Below, in pieces: positions 43,541-54,006 of a DNA stretch of 64,000 bases (position 1 is its first letter; each line of letters starts with the position of its first letter). Below the pieces are notes generated by a model. The model was given only the letters and a program-made list of their open reading frames with translations. It was not told where the DNA came from and searched no databases. The DNA is from Adiantum capillus-veneris (lineage: Eukaryota; Streptophyta; Polypodiopsida; Polypodiales; Pteridaceae), in contig CM043952.1 of the NCBI GenBank assembly GCA_014529385.2, positions 154,012,057 to 154,076,056 of the forward strand. Reading direction: 5' to 3'. A program made the translations under genes and the position numbers.

Positions 43541-45087
43541 TCATCAAGTTGTCAATATTAATTGTGGTATTTGTGCATGATTTTAGTGTTTTAATGTGTA
43601 ATTGTGTAAAAAAATCAGCTTGGCACAACCTATAGTCTCCTCTCTAATCTTAAGGAAAACTCTCTCCTTTCATAAGTTAAAATTTTGATTAATTTAAAGT
43701 AAGTAATTAATTCTCTGACATTGGTATCAGAACTGAGGTTTTTATTTTCTTGCCTGAGAAGAGAGGTCCTTGAGTAATATATGAAAGGTTGGAGTTTTTC
43801 ATTGCAATAGGGTAAGTGGGTTGGGGATTCATTATCTCGGTTGGCATGCATATTTACACGGTACGGGGGACACCATCGGGAACTATGGTCTTCATAATGG
43901 ATTCTTTTGGGACTTGTCTACAACTTAACCATTATTCAGCTATTAGCCATCTGATAGGAACCGGTGCTAGCTTAGCATTGTTAAAACGACTCCACTACTC
44001 TTCGCAATTAAAAACCATGGATGTAGTTACTTGAGTGCTAAGTTTTGAATGATAAGAGGAGTAGTAGACAAAGTTTTGGAAGTGCCAAGGAAACAACTAG
44101 CATACACATACAAGAAATTTAATCATGGCACAACATAATCAAGAGAATGTAATTAATATTGACAACCTAGATATGGCTCATGATATAGCATTTGATGATG
44201 GTTGCATAGTTGTCAACTACCTTGTTGATAAGTTATAAGAAGTAATTTGGGAAACCCTATTTTGCAAGCGGAGATTCAAAGCCAAGCCCTTCAAGTTCCC
44301 CAAAGTGTCCAAGAAGAGAGCATTCTTGTGAGGCCTCCTAGCAAGACCTCTAAAAGAGAAATCTCTTTGAGTAATGAAGAGAAGATACTAGAAGGACCTC
44401 CAAGGCAAACTATTTGAGAAGAAGAAGTGCATCCTAAACTTTCAAGGGAGAGGTATGAAAGCGACACCCCTCCTACCTCTGAAAGTGATGATATCCCAAG
44501 AAGATGGCAGGCATGGAGATTACTCAGTCCTCCCAAAAAGAAGAGGAAGTCATCAAGTACTCCCTCCCATAATCCAAGCAAGAGGATTCTATGCCAAGAA
44601 GAGGTGGGCATGACGATCAGTCCTCCCAAAAAGAAGAGGAAGTCATCATGTACTCCCTTCCATGAAAATCCAAGGAAGGGAGAAAGAAATCCAAGCAAGA
44701 GGAAGCAAATAAAGAGGTCACCATCCTTGTCTTCTTCTTCCTCTCCTCTCCATCATCACCATCTTCCGATACTAAGGACAATGAGTTGTCACCCAAGAGA
44801 GAGAGAGGAGAAGGGGTAAATGGAGGAGTTATGCGGCATGGAAGAGGTCATGAAAGTTAAAAAAATTCAAACAAGGAGGAAAGACCATCACTTTCCTTAC
44901 CTATGATGAAACCTTTGGAGCAACTAATAAAGTGTTGGCTTTTATCCAACAATTTGACACAGCTTTTGGCGATGATGATTTCTCAAAATCTTCAAAATTT
45001 TGAAATGTCTCCATACAAGCCTACATGTTTAAGGTGAGGCTCCAAAAACATGGAAAGCTCTGAGGATTTCTATATAAAGCAATTTCT

Positions 45088-46681
45088 TGTTAGATTTACA
45101 CCACTTTGTTGCTTCACTAGGGTCTAGGGCATACATGTACGACTAGTATGTCTCTGGGCTAGCAACCCACTGCATTGTCCGACCACCTACTTTTGGGCCG
45201 GCCGCCCACCTTGTATGGGCACTCTATATTCTTTTTTCATGTTGGGTCATGGGGATTTTCTCTGCATTGCCCTACCACCCCTTGGGCACCTATATATGGG
45301 GCTAGTAGGATACCCACAATTACACACATATCACTATATACAGAGAGGGTCTTTTGTTGTGGTAGTTATGGGGGCTGATCGCCCCCTCTTTCCTACTCTA
45401 GCGTTTTGGTTTGTGGTCTATTGTCTCTCCTCTCTCACGCTTCCACACACGTGCACTCTCACATGGTATCAGAGCTTATGCTCTCCATGGTTTGTGCACC
45501 TTCTGCATCAGGTTCTCCCTCCCAAGAAGAAGATCAGCCAAGGTCTTTTCAAGGAGAGGCCAACGCTCAACCTACAACAACATTCTATCGTAAAGAACCT
45601 ACGTTTTGTGCAGCAAAAAACCCTAGTGTTTTTGGAGGTTGCTGTGTTTTTTTGATCTCCCATGGCAATCACTAGATCTGGCAGCCAATGCCAGCCTTTT
45701 CAGGCATTTTTATCGCCGAAAAATCCTCTCTACCACCTGCGTTTTTTAGAAAACCTGCGTTTTTGGACAGATATAGTAACATTTTTTCAAGAGGGGGGTA
45801 GCGCTACCTTTGGCCCACCATGGATCTTGCCTTTCGACTCTCGGCTTGGCATCCGGTGCCTTGTCGGCCCTGTTCCTCTTCATATCTACTACAGTTTCTA
45901 GCCATTCTACACTGTTGTTTTCTTTGTTTTTTGCCCACCTAGGGTTGTTACCTTGATTCGCCACCCTCCCCAAACCCTCTACACTGCTCCCAACCGTGCC
46001 AAGAGCGTACGAGCAAGCTAAATATCATTGGAAATCATTGTTTTTATCTCCTCGCAGTTGTGTTTTTGGGTGGACAACAACCTTTTGGTTTGTGTTTTTC
46101 ACAAAGGATGAAGTTACCTCTTACCAGGACACCATCCGATTGTGGTCCGTGCGGTCTCTCAGTGACTGATGTAGTGGCTTGATCATCTACGGGCGTACGT
46201 TGCTTGGGAGATCCATTCATTCCAGCCATCATTTGGCGATTGTGCACTCCAGAGGGGGTGGTGACTTGTGGTTTTCTATGGACACACCTATGCACTCACT
46301 AGAGGAGTTCACACGAGATATGGCCATGCTCATGGCATATGGGATTCCGACATTCCCAAAGAAGACACCACCATCTTTGGTGGATAGACACTTACCACTT
46401 GACCTTGACAAGTCAAATCACTTGCTTACATAAGAGCATCTACATGGCCTCAAGGAGAGGATCTTGGATCTCTTCTTGGATAGGTTCATTGCTTGGATCT
46501 ACAGATTGGAGTGGGACTATAGTGCTTTGGACTCTCTTAGAGAGCTTACCCGCGAGATGCGGAAGAGCAGGCATCCCGCGACTACATCCGGAGTCACCCG
46601 GAGCTTTGCTTGGATGGTAGTGCAGTTGCTCTTCTACACTCTTGATCATTTGGATTGCTACCTTCAGAGTTGCTTACACTC
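45088..46681 (+). mobile_element. Copia-like LTR piece D inserted in element C
   Basis: The LTR runs 45,088-45,463, starting TGTTAGATTT and ending CTCTCACA, with a TATA-like cctatatatgg near 45,287. The primer site tggtatcagagc (45,464 on) is the tRNA-iMet type usual in Ty1/copia elements. The internal part to 46,681 has no recognised domain. Frames near 46,179-46,640 (e.g. ERILDLFLDRFIAWIYRLEW) are unassigned. No second LTR of this type is seen. The short LTR suggests copia, but without pol the class is inferred. Confidence 0.6.
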
Positions 46682-47087
46682 TGTGAGTGCCCATGTGCGC
46701 GGATGTGTGTGTGCGTGCGCGGTGTGGTGCGTTTGGGAAAGGGGAAGAGCACAAGACCGTGTGGGTGAAGCAACCTCAGGAACTGGTGAGTGAGGTGCTC
46801 TTTATTCATATATGTATAATGATATAAGGGCATGTACACATGTGGGCGGGCGATCGGACATCGGACGTCCAGCCCGGGCGCTACGCGTGTGCGCGGATGC
46901 ATGCGTGCGTGCAAGGAAGGGGAAGAGCACGAGACCGTGCGGGTGAGCAACCTCAGGAACTGGTGAGTGAGGTGCTCCTTATTCATATTCATATACGTAT
47001 AATGAATAAGGGCATGTACACATGGGCGGGCGATCGGACATTGGGACATCCGACCTGGGAAAAAGGCGTAGCACCTTCACTCCAACA
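46682..47087 (-). mobile_element. Opposite-strand LTR E with internal 178-bp duplication
   Basis: Read on the minus strand it starts TGTTGGAGTG and ends CACTCACA. The bases just outside (cctttaagtgggagtt, minus strand) form a copia-type polypurine tract, so this is a 3' LTR whose element would extend to the right. Two copies of a 178-bp block are inside: ggggaagagcac recurs at 46,741 and 46,919, with cctcaggaactggtgagtga and gggcatgtacacatg. The flanks actc/actc could instead be a short target duplication of a solo LTR. Confidence 0.6.
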
Positions 47088-47689
47088 AACTCCCACTTAA
47101 AGGCGATGCACCGATAAATGAGGCCTACTAGTAGCTAACCTACTAGTATGTACAAAAAACTAGGTGAGAGACTCTCTCAACCTATGCCCGTTGGCTCACT
47201 CTATCGATCTACACGTAGTCGTATTGGCTCTGGTGGTAGGTGAGTGTGCGTACCCACGCTAGAGCTTGCATGTAAATTCCATAGAAATCAACCCTCGACA
47301 CAAATTGAGGTATACTACTACCCTTCGATTGTTGGTAGGTAGCACGTTCAATTGGAAGGCAACATATATAATGTTGATTCATAAGTGTACTCTTACAAAT
47401 TTCTAGTGAGAGGTTGCAAAAAGAAATTCTATATGCAAAACATTTGACCCATTCTCAAGGAATCTCAAAAGGTTCATAATTTGATTACACTCACAAGACG
47501 TGAATATCATGTTTGGATAATCATCAATTTTACAAGACTAAGGGGGACCAGCCTTGCAACACTTTAAGCTTTTCCCAAGAATCAATAATGTACATTAAAA
47601 CGTGGGAATCATAAGTGTTCTCCCTTCGTTATGAGCATTCTCCCCTCTACTACATAGTTTTGGGGGTTCTAGCCCATTTTCAACAATCT
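47088..47689 (-). other. Sequence right of LTR E
   Basis: Possibly the internal end of element E. No domain is recognised, and no gene is supported on either strand. Confidence 0.4.
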
Positions 47690-48165
47690 CCCTATTAATG
47701 CATAGTTTGAAGGGAAACCCTCCCTCCGCATTTGGCATAGATCTTCTTGTGCATGCCCTTGTTGTGCTTATCTTCCAATATATGCATTCACAGAGATGAG
47801 GTTGCAGACATGAAGCTCATCAAAAACATGCTTTACTCACTGCATGTGGCATATATGCTGACTAGAGCATTAGCATTGAAGTCTTTTTCCAACAGACCTT
47901 AGTGGCAATCTTGTCGTGAGTCTTTTCACCCATGTCAGCCTCTTGCTTAATGCCACATGTCTAGAAGGAGAGAAACCCTCGCTTGCATCCTTTGAAAATA
48001 GCCCAAAGCTTCTAGATTTGTCCTTGTTAGATATACCAACACCATAACTGACATACATGTCGATCAAACCACTACACGGAGCATGTCTTCCCGGGCATTC
48101 TTTATTGATAGTCACCACAACAGTACTTTCCATTTTGAAAAACCTGAATGTAGTTTGGAGCATCT
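47690..48165 (-). pseudogene. Pentatricopeptide repeat (PPR, PLS type) pseudogene fragment
   Basis: On the minus strand the repeat hallmarks appear in order but in different frames: SGLIDMYVSYG (about 48,060), ADMGEKTHDKIATK (about 47,940-47,900), NALVSIYATCSE (about 47,870-47,830), then VKHVFDELHVCNLISVNAYIGR with a stop, AQQGHAQEDLCQMRREGF (about 47,830-47,710). These match the 'NALVSMYAKCG..ARKVFDEMP.RNLVSWNAMI.GYAQ.G' pattern of plant organelle RNA-editing and processing factors. At least two frame changes and one stop are present, and only about two to three repeats remain. No intron signals, as expected for PPR genes. It is a dead fragment lying 460 bp from the CIA30 start, on the opposite strand. 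Confidence 0.75.
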
Positions 48166-48266
48166 ATGAGCGCTAATCAAAGCTCTTGATTTTGTGATGA
48201 TGAGCGTTGCACTACTTGTTTAGTGGCAAGCGTTCATTGTCCACCCTCAGGACTAAGTGACACGGG

Positions 48267-48444
48267 CATGGGAGCGTGAGATCTATGGTGGGGGCATTGT
48301 GAGCCGTAGATAGGGAATAGGGTACCTTAGATTACTTTCGATGTCACCATTGGGATCTTGGAATAGAGTACCCTAAATTACTTTCGGTGCCACCACTGGG
48401 ATCTACGGCCCACAATGCCCCCGCCGTAGATCCCACCCTCCCAT
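48267..48444. mobile_element. Foldback (MITE-like) element upstream of CIA30
   Basis: Two 44-bp arms (48,267-48,310 and 48,401-48,444) are inverted copies with about five mismatches: catgggagcgtgagatctat on the left against catgggagggtgggatctac on the right arm's complement. Between them lie two direct copies of a 46-48 bp unit (48,311-48,358 and 48,359-48,404: aatagggtacc..tta..ttactttcg..gtcacca). The whole could fold into one hairpin with a repeat loop. It ends 185 bp before the CIA30 start codon, so it is probably in or next to that promoter. No target duplication was certain. Confidence 0.7.
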
Positions 48445-48629
48445 GACATCGCACAAGCGCACAAAGCAATATGAGGAAATGGACACAAGAATGAAGAATA
48501 TACATGCACTGACCTACTTTCTATGCAAGAGTGAAGTTTTTCTGGATCTCCGTCGAACCTGGGCCGACACAAGAGAGTCAATAAGCTAGGGGCAACAGAA
48601 AATTCACAGGAAAACTTCTTAGGGAGCAC

Positions 48630-51600
48630 ATGTTTCGAGCTCTTGTCCGCGCCACGACTGATGCAGCTCGTCGAGGTATGCTTCTTTCTGTTTATTCAGA
48701 GTAGCCGCGAGGCAGCTATGAAACTAGGGCTACTTTGTTTTCTGCATGGAGGTGCTACACGCTTTTTATGAACTGGAAGACTCAGGACTTTGATACCTTT
48801 AGCTTTGTGCTTTGCACATTGGCCGCCGCAGCGTGGCATCATCTGCAATACCAACACTGACGTTGGTTGGAGGAAGTGTCCCAGCATCTTGGACTTTTGT
48901 TAGGCAAGGGTCTTTAATGTGGAGTGTATAATAGCTTGGTGAATTTGGGTGTTGTGGGATTACTTGATTATCGTAGGGTTGTTATGGTATTCACATGGAA
49001 TGGGAACGGAAATGAGACCGACAAGGCCATCTGAGACGGAAACGGCTTGCTCGCTGCAATGGAACGCATCAGAAATGGCTACTTGTAGTTATAATTTACA
49101 CGTAACCTTCAGAAATTCGTTAAGAAATGGCACAAAGGAAACAAGAAACGGGTGACTTTGGAAACGGAATTCCCAATCGGATAGACCTTGAAACAGGTTT
49201 TCCTTGTGACTAAGGTAGCTACCCACACATAGAAGCCAACAGTGACATAGTTTGGAGGAAGTGTCCAAGGTTTGGGCCTTCGTAAAAGGAAAATGTCCTT
49301 AGTGTGCACACCATGTTGATGCTAAAGGAAGGCTGTTAAAGATAGCTAAATGAAAGTAGCTAATACAAAAGTTGATGAAGTTTACTCACTTCAGTGTTAT
49401 GGCGCGATATAGTCTTCACACCCAACTATTGAAGCCAACAATGACATTGGAAGTTCCAAGCATTAAGGCTTTTGTTAGCGAAGGGTCTTTAGCGTGCATG
49501 CCGTATTTAGAAGAATATTGAAGGGATATTTAGTCACTCCACAATTGTCGCTAGTCGATAGAACTTTATCCACGATATCACGTCAGAGGGTACCAGCATA
49601 GCAGCTAAAAAACGCGTTTTTTGAAATAGAGTACAGAACGGGACGTTTTAAAACATTTAGTATGTTGCTATGTTAAAAAACATGGGAAATCTATAGATTT
49701 AATAAAAGTTGGCTTGCCTTAGAGTTTAGGCTTTATAGATGTCAACTTTCCATTTAATTATGTGTAACATTTGACTTCAATAAATTATATACCTTTGTGT
49801 GGACCCATATAATATATTACTTGTAAAAAAATATATTTGAAAACAACCGACGTATTTTATTTTGATCCTCAAAAAATACGTGTAGTACATGTATTAAAAA
49901 AACGCCCCGTATAAAACGTCTCGTCCCGTACTTTAGTTGCTATGGGTACTAGTTATCTTACAAGTACATCCAAGACAATTGTGTGGTTAAATTGTGAGCT
50001 CATTTGTTATAACTTGCATTTCGTTTTTGAAAAGTTCTGGAAGTTTTTTGTGAGGGTATCATTTATGGGCAGTTGAAGTCACAATTTTTTAAATTAGTCA
50101 AGGAGTCTAATGTGTGTGATCTTCAGTATGTATTGATTTTGCACAGTATTTGCTTAAATAAAATAACTCTTACTTTTTCACGTAAACCTTTTTAACTGAG
50201 TAAGCTATTCAGCTGAGGAGAGAGCTATGTTGGAACATTAAGAGAAAATTGGCTCATGTATCTCATCAAACACCTGCTCTTTTTATGAAAGTGCAGCTGT
50301 GGCATGGAAGTTTGAAGAGCTACAACCCCCCAAGGAGTTGAGTTTGTTCAGGTTTTCAAGCCAGGATGATTTGAGGAAGTGGATTGTTCACTCTGATTCT
50401 GATTATGGTGGTTAGTATTTCTCTGGCTTGTATTGTTTTTGTTAAGAGTTTTTGAGGAAAGGAGAGGGTGGGCATCATGCTATTTGCTGTTTGTTCTGGC
50501 TAGCTTTGCACCATGTAAATGCAATTTTTCTAAAACACTGTGTGATATGAGGAATGCTACCCATTAGTTAGTCCAGAAAAACAAACTGGTGCACAAACAT
50601 AGCAATATGAGATTGCTTTGCACCATTTTCAAAGTTATCCATGGTTAGGTAATTCATTTTAGATTAAAGAGATACACACAAAGCATTTTAGTAGGGTTCA
50701 TAACTTCATTCTCTCAGTCTGAACATAGACTTGAGGGTGATTTGAGGAACTCACAGTAAATGCTATCAAAAGCTACTAGGGAACTTAGGGTTGCTATCAC
50801 TATTTGTGTATAGTGGTTGAGACTCAACCATATAATCAAAATAACTTCTCAACAAATGATCAAGTTGAGAGTCGTCGTAACAGTTGGCTATTCTTGGGTT
50901 GTCTTCAGCCCACATAGCATCATAAGCTCTAGAAGTCTTAGATAATCCTGTTTCTAAGTACAGCTGCGCACAAAATGTGCCTCACTGCACCTCCTCTCTG
51001 CATAGTCTGCATAGCTTGGCCTCTCGAGGGATGTCTGCTGCATAGGGAGAAAATCGGGTTTAGAGAGGGAAAAAAGCACTCCCATAGAGAGAGGAGAGAT
51101 TCTAGAGAGAGAGAGAGCCACTGTGCAGCAGGGAGAACTTTTTGCTTTGACTAGAGTTGAGTAGGGGCCACGGTTCACCATACCACCCGGCCAAACCAAA
51201 GCAGTGATCATGAGTAAAAGCTTAACCTAAAACCCGTCACAAGTTCTCGATCATTGCTGTTCATAATGTAGCACTCTCTTTCACCTCAACATCTAGATGC
51301 AATGGGTATCACAATTTTTGTTTTGCTGCCTAAAGGTTCTCTGCGATTACTTAAAACACAATAATGTGGTTTTATGCTTTCTGTGCTAGTAGTAGCAGTG
51401 TAGTTTGTATTGGTATTGGTCTTATTTTCTGAAATCTAACTCAGGCTTCCTGAAGTGAATAATGTTTTGAAATCTTATATCATAGCTTCATTTGTTGTAT
51501 GAAAAACAGCAATGTGCTTTTCAATCGTTTACAACGTAGATGAATTTATTAACGGAAAAGCTCAAGGAAGTCCTAGATTAATTGAAAGATGTATTTCCTA

Positions 51601-54006
51601 TAGAAAAAAACTTCCTTCAGGCTTCTACATGATAGAGCAGTTGTTCATAAGACAGACTTCGCTGGAGGGCCAGCAGGATCTATTCACAGAGGAAGATGAG
51701 TGAGAAATTTGGAATCATGCAGTTTCATTTGCAAGGTTACAAGAGACATTGTTAATAGCTCGTGGGTCTATTGGTTCTACTTAGGAGGAAAGGTGGCGGC
51801 TATCATGCATGTGTCGACTGCAGATTTCTATGTTGATGGAGATGAATGCATGAATTGATGCTAATGATGCATAAGTTCTGCAGGTCTATCCAGTGCAGGT
51901 TTGGAATTGGGTGGCGACACAAATAAAACTGGTAGCTTCCTCTTTATGTTTACAAGTTCTCATCTAACTTTTCAGCTAGCTAGCCGCTTCCGTAATTTCC
52001 ACTTACTTGCAGCTGTCTTTTCGGGCACTTTGTCGGAAGAGTTAAGGGAACCAGGAATTGGACGCATTGCACGAAGTGGGTTTTCGGGTATGCGCACCAT
52101 TCAGGTCCAATTTTCTTAAGAGTTAGCCATTGCCTTGTGCTTATCTTGATTAAAACCATAATTGACAATTTTTGTTATGACAGAGCACCAAAAGACCATT
52201 TGTACGAGCACGTTTTTTCCTGAGTCATTTAAGTGTGAATTGTGATGCCATTAAGGTTATGCTGGGATACCTTCTCTAGTTTTCCTGGCCATCCGCCCTT
52301 TCTCTTGTTTCATGCTGGAAACCAGGGTAACCAAGTTGTGATTTGCTTTCAAGGGCAGTTATCTCTTAGGCCAGAGGCACGTGATAATATTGTTTTCCAG
52401 ATACGGGATTTAGCAGTTCCAATCAATTGGTCATAGGTCTACACAATTCCCTAAAAATAAAAATCCTTCTAAAACATCTCAAAAAGCATAAGTGAAGGGT
52501 GAGTCTAGGAAATGAATAGCCTCATGGAAGTGGAAAGTGAAAAGACCTTGCTTGTCCATATAAAGAGGTGGTCGGGTGTTCACGCAATGTGTGTGTCATT
52601 TTTCATATGTATTCTTCTTTTGCTTTAGCGTGTTCTTCTCTTTAGAGTTTCCTTGCACGATGTACGTACTGTTTTTTTGTGTGAAATTATTAAGAGAGAG
52701 AGATATAGGACGTAAGTCAAGATTATCCATGATCGGCCATGGGCCAGGTTCCTGAAGTGCAGGAACCAAAAGCTTTGGGCCAGCAAGCAGACTACATTTC
52801 AAAGTCCTTTGAGTTATATGCGAGGAAACTTGCATGTGCTCCAGGTCAATGCTGCTCAGTGAGCTTTCTGTTCAACACAACAGCCAATTAAAGCATACAT
52901 TGTTCAGTTATGTCTTTCTTTTTTAAGCTGAAGGAGAAGCCTGCTTATGAAAAGACTGTAATGTTGAGATGACTTGCACTAAAAGTCATTGTAGAATATT
53001 TGCTTGTACGTATTTTGTTCTTGCCAAACTCCTGTTGGAAAAACTAAACTTGTTACTGTTTTCTAGAATGAAGGGCTGCAGCAGCTTTGATCTGGACTCA
53101 TTTGATACACTTGCTCTTCGTGTGAAGGGTGATGGACGCTGTTATGTATCAACGGTAAGAGCTCAAAATAGTTATCGTTCTTTCATATTCAAGCTAAGGT
53201 TGTCAGCTTAAAAATATCATAGATGTATGTGTGAGAGAGAGAATTTATTGTACTTCTTCTGAAAATCTCATATCGTGTCGTCTTATGCTTTGATTGAGTT
53301 GAAAATCACCATGCAAAAGTAAAGTTCCAAAGCCCTTGGTGATCCTTTCTTGGTTTGACATGCTGTTTTTCTTGATAGCCCAGCAAAAATTGATGGAGTT
53401 TTCTTACAATTCTCTATTTTGAGCATGCACAAGGACTCTCTACACCTGGGCTTGATGGATAATTTTAAAGCTTGCAACTTCTTTTTTGCAAGCAGGATTA
53501 ATGGAATGCTCTCAGGGGGTTGTGATTGCGCCTTTTGATAGCCTTAGCCATGATAAGATCGCATTTAGCACTCAGAAATGTCCCTCAGTCTTGTAATGCT
53601 CAGGGCTTGTAATATTAATCCTTGTCATGCCTTTTGCCTAGATACGGACGCAGTCATGGTGGGGAACTTTTGAGGATGCTAACACGTGGCAGTCTATGAT
53701 TTTTGCTCCAAAAGATGAATGGTTTGAAGTCATGGTAGATGAATGGTCTCTCTTGTACCTACATGTTGGTGGTTGTACTTCCACTCTTTATTTGTGTACA
53801 TTTTGGTACAGATTCCATTGAGTCGTTATCTACCTACTATGAAGGGCAAAATAATCGAACTCAAGAGCGAGATGAATCAGTCACGAGTCTGTGGGATGGG
53901 TCTGGCTGTCTCAGTAAACGGGTGCCTTGAAGGTGCAGTCGTGGGGCCTGGAGACTTCAGGCTTGAACTGGATTGGATCAAGGCTCTGCGTAGGTCAGAC
54001 GGCTAA
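48630..54006 (+). CDS. CIA30: Complex I intermediate-associated protein 30 (CIA30/NDUFAF1-like), 7 exons, 222 aa
   Basis: Mitochondrial assembly factor family: CIA30 proteins (human NDUFAF1) bind membrane-arm intermediates during complex I assembly. The exons, read from splice signals and homology, are 48,630-48,675, 50,297-50,410, 51,884-51,931, 52,013-52,104, 53,074-53,154, 53,642-53,734 and 53,812-54,006. Joined they give 669 nt, open throughout, ending TAA. Every intron is GT..AG. Exon 1 encodes MFRALVRATTDAARR, a short Arg-rich start that fits a mitochondrial presequence. Family landmarks follow: WKFEELQPPKEL, HSDSDYGGLSSAGLELG, VFSGTL, ARSGFSGMR, LRVKGDGRCYVST, FAPKDEW, IPLSRYLPTMKGK and a closing GDFRLELDWIKAL. 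Length is close to that of the roughly 227-aa Arabidopsis protein as I remember it. Introns are 1,621, 1,473, 81, 969, 487 and 77 bp. The exon 5 acceptor (aatgaag/GGC) is the least certain junction. No lesion seen. Confidence 0.92.
48851..49505 (+). repeat. Three diverged copies of an 80-bp repeat in CIA30 intron 1
   Basis: Copies are near 48,851-48,928, 49,229-49,310 and 49,424-49,505. Each reads roughly gaagccaacaatgacattgg, then ggaagtgtccaagc, then ggcttttgttag..aagggtctttagtgtgcatgcc. Spacing is irregular. They are dispersed direct repeats with no coding signal. Confidence 0.65.

Larger units (their letters stand above)
42700..45087 (+). mobile_element. Ty3-type element C: LTR, primer site, leader and gag start
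   Basis: The LTR ends ...ctctgaca at 43,720. It is followed by ttggtatcagaa, a tRNA-iMet-type primer site (43,722 on), and a leader similar to element F. A gag frame starts near 44,125 and includes PPKKKRKSSSTPSHNPSKR-type basic repeats and FLTYDETFGATNKVLAFIQQF near 44,890-44,960, parallel to element F gag. The homology is replaced at 45,088 by another LTR. It is a diverged sister of element F, and broken. The left limit is approximate. Confidence 0.7.

Noticed and set aside
47690-48165. Copia RNase H or pol tail belonging to LTR E
   Set aside because: The residues fit PPR repeats (LIDMY, VFDE, AQQGH) much better than any pol motif.
50954-51211. Minus-strand frame of 85 codons in CIA30 intron 2
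   Set aside because: No motif is present, and it lies inside an intron that is GA-rich on the other strand.
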